Source: Siphlonurus alternatus (lineage: Eukaryota; Arthropoda; Insecta; Ephemeroptera; Siphlonuridae). From it: a stretch of 64,000 bases of DNA. The stretch is from contig OX463785.1 of assembly GCA_949825025.1 (NCBI GenBank), positions 19,345,971 through 19,409,970 on the forward strand. The letters run 5' to 3'. Within the stretch, counting starts at the first letter, position 1. The number at the start of each line of letters is the position of its first letter. A model generated the notes under the pieces. That model was not told the origin of the DNA. It made no database searches and was given only the letters and a program-made list of their open reading frames with translations. A program made the translations under genes and the position numbers. Positions 1-42,294 of this stretch are shown piece by piece.

Positions 1-31598
<31,598 letters not shown>

Positions 31599-32340
31599 TA
31601 TGATAAATTAATACACTATTAAATATTTTTACTTAGTTATATTATTTCAACCATTTGATTTGCCCATTATTACTTGCAGCAAAATTTCATTGATCGTTTT
31701 CACCGAAAAACGCGTGGGCGGATACCTTTCATCACAAGGTTTACGTAAATATTATCTCCATTCACAAAAAAATATCTGATAATAAGAAAAGAAAACAAAG
31801 CGTCAGCTCTTGTATTTGAGGGTTTCGTTTAGAACCGCCAAAATTTAAAATTCAAGACAGGGCCGTCCCATGCGCACGGTGCATACGTTTAATTTTTTCT
31901 GCTCTATTATAGAGTTTTCCGTAAATTAATAGCCACGGCTTAGAAAAGCTGCGCAGAAACGAGTTTTAAATGTTAGTAGTCTACTGCGCATGGCTCTGCG
32001 AAGTGTGCATGATAAAAAAGCTTGAATCCAAATGAAGCTGCGCAAACGCTAGGTGACTAATCTGCGCACAGCCAATAGCAACTTTGTATGCTTTATGAAC
32101 AAAGATACAAACTTCTACCCCAGATTGCTTGCGAATCGCAGTGTTTAAAAATTCTTTTAATACGTTGCTGCAACCGGTTTGGCTTGTAGTATTGCAAATA
32201 AATATCAAATTTGAGATGAGATAAAAAGCAACGTTCTCGCTAATGTTGAACAAAAATTCTGCTCCGGTAGGGGCCCCTCGTGCAGCAAAACAGCTGTTTT
32301 GAGCTCACTAAGTGACGTCACCTTGGGTATTTTTGGCCAA
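31599..32340 (-). promoter_or_regulatory. Probable NF1 5' flank / 5' UTR with a CRE-like site
   Basis: This stretch lies directly upstream of the NF1 start codon and is richer in CG dinucleotides than the surroundings. It contains a perfect TGACGTCA (32313-32320) about 715 bp from the ATG. I see no convincing TATA box. No transcription start can be fixed from sequence alone. A short minus-strand open frame at 31981-32253 looks like chance. Confidence 0.3.
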
Positions 32341-32344
32341 AATG

Positions 32345-32948
32345 CGCAGATCAGTCCAAATTCGTAGGGCTGATGGACCTATCTATTATAGTTGTATCAT
32401 GACTTAACACTTTTTTTTTTAAATTATTTTATTGAACACATGCAAAGACAGTTGTTCAGATTTAATAGAGATGATAAAATATAATAATGCCCTAAAAAAT
32501 AAAATATTGATTATATTATACAAACACAAACATAATATTATACAGTATCAATATAAAATAAGAATACAGTACATATATTATACTTTTTACACATACTGCA
32601 CTATCAAAGTTCCCTCTAGGAGGAACTTTTGTAACACTATAATAATTATTATTATTTGCACTTTTTTCCAAGAACTATGTAAAATTATAGAAATAATGTA
32701 GAAATAACTGAAGAAATATACTACTAGTTAGGGAACATACATAGCTTTGATACCTCTACCCCATGCGCACTGTCATATGCGTTAATTAATAATCGTCAAT
32801 TTCGCTTTTTTTTTTTTATAATATGCATGATATGTTTATTAAAAAAAAAAACACATATATAATATGACACTTTACATTGTCTAATAGTTCGAATACAATT
32901 TAATCCTAAGAGTTTATAAAACTCGTAATCCAATTATAGGAGTATTAT
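32345..32948. other. AT-rich intergenic DNA, no gene seen
   Basis: The stretch is dominated by A/T runs and short poly-T tracts. No coding pattern or clear inverted repeat was seen before the composite element starts at 32949. Confidence 0.5.
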
Positions 32949-33363
32949 ATCGGTAGTCATCTGGCAAAACCGGTCAAGTGGCGAAATTTTCGATATGCGT
33001 TTTTTTGCATAGTGCTGTACATTCCATTGAATCCTATGATATTCTAAAAGCATTTTGTCATCTGAACAATGCAACTATTTTTTTTTTAATATTTAAGGGC
33101 AAAAATATCAAGATTTTTGAAAATATTTTTCTCATAGTTGAGTCTGGCAAAACCGGACAAGTGGTTGAAAAAAGTTCATCATGAATCTGGCAAAAGCGGA
33201 CAAGTGGTTTAAAAAGCTGTTTCATGAATCTGGCAAAACCGGATATCTGGCTCTAATCTTGTTACAAAAATAATTGAAGATTTTTAATTTTTATTAATTT
33301 AAAATTATTTATTTTTAATACTGATTATTATAGACTATAATAGATAATTATTTTTTATGAATT

Positions 33364-33669
33364 CAGGGACCGGATGCACGCGTTTTTTTCGTGCATCCGA
33401 GATGCGGATCCGGATGCAAATTAATTTTTTCGTGCATCCATGAATGCGCATCCGGATGCAAATTTATTTTTCATGCATCTGGGATGCGCATCCGGATGCA
33501 TTCATTTTTCCCCGTGCATCTGGGATGCGCATCCGGATGCATTCATTTTTTCCTGTGCATCTGGGATGCGCATCCGGATGCATTCATTTTTTCCTGTGCA
33601 TCTGGGATGCACGGATGCGGATGCAAGCCCATTTTTGCGCATCCGTGTGCATCTTGCATCCGATCCCTG
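33364..33669. mobile_element. TIR element with an internal 41-bp tandem repeat
   Basis: The ends are CAGGGACCGGATGCA and the inverse of CAGGGATCGGATGCA. The interior is about six copies of a 41-bp unit rich in GCATCCGGATGCA, itself palindromic. CAGGG ends suggest a hAT-like non-autonomous element. No clear 8-bp target duplication was seen. Open frames across it simply follow the repeat. Confidence 0.6.
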
Positions 33670-33730
33670 TAATTTTTATGATTTTCAAATAATAATTAAT
33701 TAATTATAAAAGAAGGGTGCAGCAAATATG

Positions 33731-34128
33731 TAGGTCGAGCGTGGCGCATTGCATTGATTCGACCGGTTCTCGATAGAGCACCGAAGTCAGGCTGCGTCGC
33801 GCGTGGTTAGTACTTGGATGGGTGACCGTTTTAAGTAGAAATTACGCTACTCGGTAAACTCTTCTCTCTTTCCACCCAGTGCAGTGATGCACTTTTGTGT
33901 GGTTTCCCAGGCTTTGGACATCACTTTGGTCCATTGATAAAAAGTAGAGGTGTCCGTCCAGACTGAGGTTTTCCATGATTCCTTATTCAGTCTCACCTCA
34001 GTAAATGCTGGGATGCGTAACAAGCCATGGGCCGCCATCCTTTTCCTACTTTATCCCTACCCATTACCCCGCCGCGAGCTGTAAGCTCTTAGGGGTGTGT
34101 CCTTGAAGTAAAAAAAAAAAAAAAAAAA
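33731..34128 (+). mobile_element. 5S-rRNA-headed SINE with poly-A tail
   Basis: The head (33731-33832) resembles 5S rRNA: GACCGGTTCTCGATAGAGCA, then GTGGTTAGTACTTGGATGGG and TGACC. That includes the internal polymerase III control region. The roughly 230-bp body ends GCCGCGAGCTGTAAGCTCTT and a poly-A run. It shares its full structure with the copy at 60374-60778. Confidence 0.8.
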
Positions 34129-34300
34129 TTGAAAAAAAAAATAAAATAAAGAAGAAGCAAATTTTTAATCAAACCCCCGTATTTGGTTATATTTTACTTC
34201 TATTTATTAATTAATCTAATAAAATACTACTTTGAATCCCCGAACCCTAACTTAACGTAAGCATTTCGCGGGCTCATCTGGAACGGGGGCGGCCACGGCC

Positions 34301-34957
34301 TTAAAGTATAGTGCACGCCAGAAAAAAAAGTTGAGTTAGTATTTTCTAAAAATAGTTCATCAAGTAGTCCTCCAAATCAAACCAAAATTCAAAAAATTCT
34401 ATCTCAAATAGGTTTGCCAGAAAAAAATTCCAAAGTCAGAGTGAACGCGTTGCTTAACATGGGGCCTTACCTGACAAAAACCCTCGAATATCTCGAAAAA
34501 ATACACCGTTAGATGGTATGAAAAAAATATAGTTATGTTCTATGACCCAAGCTTTAACCAAAAACCAATTAAAAAAATTCTCTCGAATCCATTTTTCCGT
34601 AAAAAAATCAAGAAAATCTATCATGTTAATTCCCATAAGATTTTTTATTATTTTTCCACGGAAAAATGGAATCGAGAGAATTTTTTTTTTATCGGTTTTT
34701 GGTTAAAGCTTGGGTCATAAAACATTACTATATTTTTTTCATACCATCTAACGGTGTATTTTTTCGAGATATTCGAGGGGTTTTTGTCCGGTAAGGCCCC
34801 ATGTTAAGCAACGCGTTCACTCTGACTTTGGAATTTTTTTCTTGCAAACCTATTTGAGATATAATTTTTTGAATTTTGGTTTGATATGGAGGACTACTTG
34901 AACTATTTTTAGAAAATACTAACTCAACGTTTTTTTCTGGCGCGCACTTTACTTTAA
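34301..34957. mobile_element. 657-bp foldback element flanked by TTAA
   Basis: The two halves are near-perfect inverse copies around a centre near 34636, so nearly the whole element can fold into one hairpin. It begins TTAAAGTATAGTGCACGCCAG and ends with the inverse of TTAAAGTAAAGTGCGCGCC. TTAA at both edges suggests a TTAA target site as used by piggyBac-like elements. Its right edge abuts the minus-strand SINE. Confidence 0.7.
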
Positions 34958-35214
34958 TTGCAATTCTTCCCGGAATTTACCTGTGACTGAGGGAAACGTG
35001 GAAACCTCAGACAGGATGGTCGCTAGAGCTTTTGTCAATGATTCGGAAGTGCAATGGTCCAAAGCCAGGGGAACCACATAGTGGAAAAGCGCAATGATTT
35101 ACCCCTGGGTGGATAATGCATTTTTTGTTGAAAATGGTCACTCATCCAACTGCTTACCACGCTCGGCGTTGCTTGACTTCAGTGATCTGACGAGACCTGG
35201 TCAAGCGCACTGCT
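34958..35214 (-). mobile_element. 5S-headed SINE, truncated, opposite orientation
   Basis: Read on the minus strand, the 5S-like head (35214-35150: GGTCTCGTCAGATCACTGAA, then GTCAAGCAACGCCGAGCGTG) is followed by a body matching the SINE at 33731. Shared pieces include CTTTGGACCATTG and GACCATCCTGTCTGAGG. The 3' part and tail are missing where it meets the foldback element. Confidence 0.65.
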
Positions 35215-35919
35215 GTTATTTTTGTGTAGATAAACTTTTTTTGAACCTACAATACCCACTTAATGAGTATATTATTTTAATTTATAATTGAAGTGCATGT
35301 TGTACATTGGTATATAAAGAATTATATTGCGTAATAATGTTCAAATGCGCTAGTAATTATTATCTTACAAAGCATAATTGTTATAAATTATAATGCTACC
35401 GTTAAGAAGCACAACAATTAAGCTTCAATTTCAAGTGATGATTATTATACGCAATAATATTATTATTTTGTATAATATTATTTTTTATGTAGATTAAAAT
35501 CCAGTTGCTCAATATAATAAAATAGTAATTTAATTGTTAACTTATTTTATAATGCTAAATTTAAAAAAATCCTGAATTTGAGTCTGGCAAAAGCGGATAA
35601 CTGGTGGAAAAAAAGCTAATTGCAGTCTGGCAAAACCGGCCAAGTGGCTACAAATTCCTGAATCTGAGTCTGGCAAAATCGGCTATCTGGCTAATTTTGG
35701 GACATTTTATTTTTTCCTGAATTAATTATTAATTGTATTGAATTTCTAATTTCACTACAAGCTACATTCGTAATTAAGTGATACCACAAAAAAAAATCAT
35801 AAAAATCAGTAAAATAACCAATTATTTATGAATTTTTAAACGCTCAAAAAAGTGTTTTTTGGCTCTCCTGTAAAGTTTCTAAAAAGCCAGTTGACCGGTT
35901 TTGCCAGATGACTACCGAT

Positions 35920-37042
35920 ATATATATCGACTTCTCAATTTTTTATTGCAAAAAAAGGTTAATTATAGAGGGTGCAAGTATAGGTCTTACCTAATAGTGT
36001 AAAGGGAAGCCTTTTATCATATCATATAATATACCGCAAAATTTCCAAGAGAATATACTAAGAATGTTACTTTAAATAAATATATGTATTAAATAATACT
36101 TAGCTTCATTGGTTTATTACTATATAGCTGGAATTCTTTAAAAAAAAAAACATGATATATATAATATATTGTTGAAATGTACTAAATTATATTGTTGGTA
36201 ATGTCAGTAATTGATACAATCAGATGTTTATATAACTCTAAAGAAAAATAGAAAATACTATCGACATGGGTAAGGAAATTGATGAAAATATACTTCTCAA
36301 CAATATACAATAAAAAAGTGCCCGGGTCTTACCCCTTACGACCATCCGACGCAACCTGCACAACACAACTGCTGAATGAGTTGCATACTTACATACTCTG
36401 CAGGGGCTAACAAAAATGGATTTGATTTGAAATAAAGATAATTTAAATAGAACAAAGAAAAGTTTAATAAATTCTTAACTATAAATCACATAATAAATTA
36501 GAATATATAATGAGTATTTTTAATTATAAAAATAAATAATATATAAAATATAATTATAAAATTAAACTAGTTTTAACGAAAAATAAAATTATTTCCAGTA
36601 CACAGTCAATAATTTACATTTTAATCAAAATCCAAACAAAAAATATGAGAGTTTTAGAAGAGGCATGCACTTCTAATTTTTTAAAAATATTTCTCAAATT
36701 CAGAAAATCAACACAAATTCAGAGTAGCAAATTTGGCAAATGTATACAATAAAAAGAGCATGTAGGTTATGCATTGTATTTATTTTTTTAAGTTTTTTAA
36801 AATAAAATCAGTAAATTATATATACGAGTATCAACAACAAATTACTTTTATTTTTGTTCTATGCAATATTATGAATATTGTATTGAGCCATCATGTTGTA
36901 AAACTGTGCCAAAACTTTTTACTTGCTATACTTTATTTAATTCTCTCCCTCTCATAATCCTTTCAATAGCCTAATAAGTTAATCAGATACGGAAATGAAA
37001 TTTTAGAGATGTTTAAAAGACTTGTATTACCATTAATTGATA
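35920..37042. other. AT-rich intergenic DNA, no gene seen
   Basis: Apart from MITE fragment B7, the stretch holds A/T-rich DNA with short open frames only by chance. Confidence 0.5.
36661..36780. mobile_element. MITE B7 fragment (right arm)
   Basis: Decayed right arm of family B: AATTCAGAGTAGCAAATTTG to CATGTAGGTTATGCATTG. Confidence 0.45.
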
Positions 37043-37377
37043 TATGAACAACCTGCATGAAAACAATTTATTGCAGAAATGAACAGAGGTTACCAAATTA
37101 TGCTACTCTGAATTTCTTAACATTATTTTGAGTCCCGAAACTATTTTCAAATTATTTTTGAAAGCTCCGTAAGCTAAGTTGGCCCCCCTGAATCCTTAAT
37201 AAAAATGATAGGGCCTAGACACTCATTGACGCCTCCAGGGGGCGTGACCGCACTTTCAATATAATTATTAAAAAATAGTTTCATGACTGAAAAATTTCTG
37301 AAAATTTTCCCAATAACATAATTTGGTACCCTCTATTCATTTCTGCAATAAAAAAAATGTCATGCAAGTTGTCCATT
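37043..37377. mobile_element. Hairpin MITE B8
   Basis: Nearly full length: ATGAACAACCTGCATG to CATGCAAGTTGTCCATT, with the centre CGCCTCCAGGGGGCGTGACC. Downstream of the secreted-protein gene. Confidence 0.72.
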
Positions 37378-37457
37378 GATATTTAAAGAAAGTACCTTTA
37401 TAAAAATGATGTGTTCAGAAATAAGGCTGGAGAAGTGGTGAGTATGTATCTAGCTAC

Positions 37458-37838
37458 AATTAGGTTCCTGCATGCCATTTTTTTAGTGGCTCATTTGAAA
37501 GAGGAGGTTGAGAAATACACCTGTGAATTTTATGCGATTTTTTTTAGTACCGCATCTTGCCTAAAATGGAGCTTTAAAAAGTCACGTGACCAGGACGTCA
37601 CATTGCTATGGAAACAAATATAATAAACGATATGAACCTTGGGTAATTATTGCATGTTTATTATTTGTTTCCATAGCAACGTGACGTCATAGGCGATGCC
37701 TCCTGGTCACGTGACTTTTTAAAGCTCTATTTTAGGCAAGATGCGGTACTAAAAAAATCACATAAAGTTCACAGGTGCATTTCTCAACCTCCTCTTTCGA
37801 TTGAGCTACTAAAAAAATTACATGCAGGAACCTAATTG
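37458..37838. mobile_element. MITE F1
   Basis: Ends AATTAGGTTCCTGCATG and its inverse. The arms carry GTCACGTGACCAGG and TTGCTATGGAAACAAAT. It lies 81 bp past the stop of the secreted-protein gene and may form part of its 3' UTR. Confidence 0.72.
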
Positions 37839-37918
37839 GAATAAAAATCACATTTTTGTAACCAATTTCTTTAGTAATACAACTTTCTTGATCACGTCAC
37901 CGTCAACATCTTTGCAAG

Positions 37919-40869
37919 TTACTGAGGACGCGGCAGTTGGACACTGATGGCCTCAAGTTGCCGGATGAGTACCGAGATGCCGATCTCCACCGTCGACTTG
38001 GCACCAACGATCACGTCCAGCAGTGTGCTCATCAACCCGCGGGCCGTGGCCATATCGGCATCAATCTCTGCCGCCTGTTCCGGAGTCTGCAAAAATGTGC
38101 ATGCAAAAATTGTGAAATCTCCAGAGCTGAAATAAATTTCATATTTTTTTCGCTATTAAGCTCTCGTCTCGTCTTTTTCCTCCTTTTTTGCACCATTTTA
38201 AAGGAACAAAGAGGGGAAAAGACGAGATTACGTATTTTTTCCTCTTCTTGAGTAAAAAATATCCGAAATATTTCCTTCTTTTCATATTCACTTTGAGCGA
38301 GGAAGAAATAAGATGTGTTTGAGATGTAAAAAAGATTAGGTTGTAAAGGATGAGTTGAAGACGAAAATTTTAAATTAGAAGGCTTACTCTATAGTTTGTT
38401 ACATACAAGAATTTGCTAAATAAAACAACAATACCCTGTAAAAAAATATAAATGATTTTTTTTCATTTAATTTGCATTTATTTCTTGCTGACTGATCAAT
38501 GGAATTTAGCATTAAATTTAGAACAAAATAGATACGATTTTGAATTAATTTGAATGGTAAAAAAAAAAAAATAAATAAAGGGAATAAGTTAAGTGCAAAT
38601 TTTAATGTAAAATAAAATTTAAAATATATATATATTTTTTTTCAATATAAAATATAATAAACCATACACTAATAATGAATTATCGGAAATATAAAATAGA
38701 TAAAATTTGCTGACATATATTATCATCCGCACCAAAAAATAATAGTCCGTAATAATGAGCTCAATAATAATGATTTCAGGTGAGGAGGTGAGGAGAGAGC
38801 AGCAATGAGCTTTATTTTATACCGATTTACAGCTCTTAATTATCCTCACCTGAAATAGCAGATACTTCATTATTGCAACGAAATCATGGTAGCAGACAGC
38901 TCAATATTGCAGAGGAAGGATGATTTGTTTATAAACTTAAATTAAATTATATTTTTGATAATTTGCAAAATTCTCTTTGTACTTACCAATTCCCTGGTCA
39001 AAAAAGATAACAAGAGCTCAATATCTTTAATTTCTGCATTAATATCAATCATGGCAGTGACGAAGTAGTAGTGGATTTTGTTTCTCTGTTCAGTGAGGGC
39101 CCACGCGTCGTTCAAAAGCTGATACTGGTCAGACACAAGGTGCTCCAGAATTGAGTTGAGCAGGTCGAGAAGCTCTGTCAGGTAGGAAATGTTCTCGCTG
39201 ACGATCGTCTCGATTTTCTCTTGAGATATCGACATGTTGGTGCGCAGATTGTCCAGCTGAGACTCTGGGATCTGTACAGAAGTTTAGAGAGGCCATTAAC
39301 AGCTAGATTAGGTAACAACAATAAGTTTATAACAATACCATTTTAAAAATTTATAAATTTTAGATCTTTATACAAAGTATACCAAAAATAATTAATATGT
39401 TGTTTTGAAAATTAATTAAAATAGCTTAAATACAAATACAGTACATCAATTTTTATTTTCAAAATCTTTGAAAATCAAATAATAATTACAATACATTAAT
39501 AAAATTACTATAAGAATTACACGTATTAAATATTGTAGATAATAATACTTTTACAATATAATATATTAATTTTATTAAATCAAGCATGCACAATTACAAT
39601 TGTTTATTTAATAAATCTTTAGAAAAAAATAGAATAAATCTTTCGCCGTTTGAGTAATTTTGATACTAAAGTTTATCTCATTATTATCTCAATTACTCCT
39701 GTTATTATAGCTAAACTCTAAGATTAAAATCACTTAATTAAAAAGCCGATCCATGTTGAAAGAAAGATTAATATGGATAAGATACGTCAGTGTTGCCGGG
39801 TCACACTTATTTATAAATTTTCTTTAATTAAACTAATTTTCCTGCTTTAGCTCACAATAATATATACCAAAGTAGTTCTGTTCGTAAATAAACAATCAGA
39901 AAGAATCGATTTTTATTGATGAACCTTATTATGTTCCATGTACATAAGGTTCATTAATGAAATTTGATTCTTTCTGATTGTATTTACGAAGAGAGCTAGT
40001 GTCTCACCCCGAAGTCTGCAAGTTTGGTGACCATGTCCTTCATAATGACATACACGTCAGTCGACACCAAGTTCGAGAACTTGGTCTCCTGGAAGATCAT
40101 TTCGTTCGTGTCCACGATCAAAGTCTGCGTGGTGACCTCAGCGGCTGCCAGGTCCGCGGCCAGGTCCCGGGGGGTGCCCTGTACCTGGGGGGCACCCTGT
40201 ACCTGCAGAAAGATGAAGGGTTAATGTACAGATAGAGAAGTGTATAGATAGTAGTTTTTTTATGACAGTTATGGTTTGATGTATTTGTGTCGCATGTATA
40301 TTTTATCGAAAACTTAAACACTTAAATTATTTAAAACAAAAATTTAGAATCATTCTTCTATAGTCTTTAAAAAAATTATTGTGTTCTTCCTCTGTTGTAA
40401 TATTTCAGATTCAGATAAAAACAGAAAAAAAAAGTGTATCATTTTGAAATATTGCAAATTCCAATGTAAAAATCGATAGTGGTAGTATTAATTATTAAAA
40501 TAAGTGTCCTTTAGGTAAGAATATTATAAAATATTAGATTTGAATAATTTAATTGAACAATTTAAGGATAATATATTCAATAGGGGGTATTTTACTATCG
40601 TCACAGGTGCATAAAATATCATTAACTTTTTGTGCAAAAGCTTTGATTATTAATGTCTTGCAAAAATCCTCCTCCCCCCCCCCTACTATATATATAATTA
40701 TATAGAGCTTATTAACAACCAACCTTTTTGTGTTATCACAACCAGGTATGTAATTTAGTAGTATTACACAGGTCACGTTTAATTAATTAAACTTAATTAA
40801 CATGCAGAATTAACTTACCTGTGCCAGGCACACGGCAATGAGAGAGAAGATCATCCACTTGAAGCCCAT
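37919..40869 (-). CDS. Secreted, helix-rich protein of unknown family (232 aa, 4 exons)
   Basis: Exons: 40819-40869, 40008-40202, 38987-39271 and 37919-38086 (stop TAA at 37921-37919). All introns are GT-AG in phase 0, so each exon holds whole codons (17, 65, 95, 55 plus stop). Residues 1-17 (MGFKWMIFSLIAVCLAQ) form a classic signal peptide. A short duplicated VQGAP/VQGTP element follows, then about 200 residues of predicted amphipathic helix rich in Leu, Ile, Glu and Asp (for example LLDLLNSILEHLVSDQYQLL). After the signal peptide there is no cysteine, so no disulfides. There is no transmembrane segment. The exon GC content is like that of NF1 and the signal peptide is intact, so I think it is a live gene. 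I do not recognise the family; extracellular or salivary/midgut secretion is only an inference. MITE M ends 18 bp from exon 2, and MITE F1 ends 81 bp past the stop codon. Confidence 0.82.
38146..38400. mobile_element. MITE G1, half element
   Basis: Matches the right half of G3: CGCTATTAAGCTCTCGTC, then AGGGGAAAAGACGAGATTA and AATAAGATGTGTTT. Last intron of the secreted-protein gene. Confidence 0.55.
38721..38930. mobile_element. MITE C2
   Basis: Same family as C1 (AATAATGAGCTC, TTTATACCGATTTACAGCTC, ACCTGAAATAGCAGATA). Last intron of the secreted-protein gene. Confidence 0.6.
39891..39990. mobile_element. 100-bp hairpin element M
   Basis: TTCGTAAATAAACAATCAGA and its inverse, with ATGAACCTTAT near the loop. 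It ends 17 bp from exon 2 of the secreted-protein gene. Confidence 0.65.
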
Positions 40870-40888
40870 GATGCACTAATGATATTTA

Positions 40889-40924
40889 ATATTTAATCAG
40901 ATGACAACCGTGTATTAATTTATA
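40889..40924 (-). promoter_or_regulatory. Predicted core promoter of the secreted helical protein
   Basis: Read on the minus strand, TATAAAT (40924-40918) is followed about 29 bp later by a TCATC initiator-like site near 40894-40890, about 22 bp upstream of the ATG. The spacing fits a TATA/Inr promoter with a very short leader. A second, weaker TA-rich site exists further upstream. Confidence 0.4.
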
Positions 40925-41416
40925 CTGACTGTTCCACTACATTTGATGTATTACTTTATAATCTTGTTTTATTTGATAATGAATCGTTATAATTATTATC
41001 AATTTGACGTCAAATGGTAATGAAAATATCTTATAAAAAGGTGCAAAGTCATATCTCATTCAGATAATTTTAAAAATAACTGTTTATAAAATAAATAACC
41101 CTGATATTTAATTTTTTTGTAAATAAATAATTCAAGATAATAAAAAAGACTTAAAATGTGATTGTTCTTATATTTGCTGTAAGTGTTTATTTAGTTTAAA
41201 ACTTTTTATATAAGAATCGAAACAAAAGTAAATACGCTAGCTGCCTTTGAATAAAATTTTACATTTTTCAAACTATTGAAATATTTTTTATAAATTATAA
41301 ATTACAAAATTTAATTTAATATTTTTTTTTTCTTTTTATGTTCTCAGTTTAACAATTATATAAAAGGGGAGTGATTTAAGAAGAATTTTTATACCATCAG
41401 ATTGTAAGACAAACAC

Positions 41417-41451
<35 letters not shown>

Positions 41452-41990
41452 TGAAAAGGTATTATATTCAATTTATTTTTTTCTTTTCTTTTTGTATATC
41501 CGTATTCTTGTCCCATCAAGAGACAGTCTTATCAAAAGGTGATATAGTTTGCACTGAGGCCATGGCTGACTTAATTTATCCATCTCAGCATTAGCCATGT
41601 AAACGAGGGGGAACCATGGAAACCCCATCAGAATGGTCGGTGTCAGAGCACGATTTTAACACATCCCAAATGCATGAGGCTTATCTCTAACCAAACAGCG
41701 TTACTTCATTTTTTAATTAAATTTTATGCTGCACATTTTTTGCTTTCTTTTTAATTTCTATAAAATTTCAATATCATTTTTTTTTTGTATTCTTCACCAT
41801 GTATACGATAAAAAATTAATTGATGAACATAATTATTAAATTACAGGAAATTGACAGAAAAAAAATATTTGAGGACACGAAATTCATTTTGCTTATTTTT
41901 TGTCGTTCAAAACATATCCTGTCATTGGTAAAAGGTTTGTTATGGAGAACCTTACAATATAGCAGATCAACAGCTAAATACTCTCGAACA
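40925..41990. other. Divergent intergenic region between the secreted protein and the lectin
   Basis: This is very AT-rich DNA with a poly-A run at 41420-41449 and a probable degenerate SINE piece (41560-41665). No coding pattern was seen. The two flanking genes point away from each other, so this roughly 1-kb stretch holds the upstream regulatory DNA of both. Confidence 0.45.
41560..41665 (-). mobile_element. Possible degenerate SINE-body fragment
   Basis: On the minus strand, pieces such as GGTTTCCATGGTTCCC, AATGCTGAGATGG and AGCCATGGCC align in order with the SINE body at 33731-34128. No 5S head was seen. Confidence 0.3.
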
Positions 41991-41994
41991 TATT

Positions 41995-42029
41995 TATAAA
42001 TTACAAACTACTTTAACATGGCAGTCAGT
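41995..42029 (+). promoter_or_regulatory. Predicted core promoter of the lectin gene
   Basis: TATAAA (41995-42000) is followed at the right distance by the arthropod initiator TCAGT (42025-42029), giving a start near 42027. The first AUG downstream (42063) opens the lectin reading frame. The match to both motifs and the spacing of about 32 bp are seen directly; promoter activity is inferred. Confidence 0.5.
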
Positions 42030-42062
42030 GCAGTAAATATATTACAAATCAAAGCTCAGTTC

Positions 42063-42259
42063 ATGCTGAGTTTAAATTGTTATCAATCCATCCGTGTTCT
42101 TAGTTTCTTCAAAATGCTTCTGATATTTGTACTGGTAATTATTTAATGTAATAAAATATAAATATATCACATTCAATTAATTAAAATATAATTATTTTTT
42201 ATAAAATTGAAAATCAAAATATGTATTAGGTACATAAATAAAAATCTATCATTTCTTAA

Positions 42260-42294
<35 letters not shown>

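Larger units (their letters stand above)
32949..35919. mobile_element. About 3-kb terminal-inverted-repeat composite element
   Basis: The left end reads ATCGGTAGTCATCTGGCAAA and continues ACCGGTCAAGTGGC. The right end is its near-perfect inverse (35885-35919), about 34 bp in all. The motif TCTGGCAAAACCGG, with variants, recurs several times near both ends: 33142, 33184, 33226 on the left and 35581, 35625, 35667 on the right. It is often followed by ACAAGTGG or ATATCTGG. There is no transposase-like open frame. Nested inside are a VNTR-cored element, two SINEs and a TTAA foldback element. The superfamily is not recognised. Confidence 0.7.

Noticed and set aside
31981..32253. 90-codon minus-strand open frame upstream of NF1
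   Set aside because: No signal, domain or splice support; composition looks random.
33370..33665. CRISPR-like repeat array
   Set aside because: Units are directly abutting without unique spacers, and the sequence is eukaryotic; it is a VNTR.
33391..33703. Three overlapping open frames with repeated CIWDAHPDA-like peptides
   Set aside because: They are only the 41-bp VNTR read in three frames.
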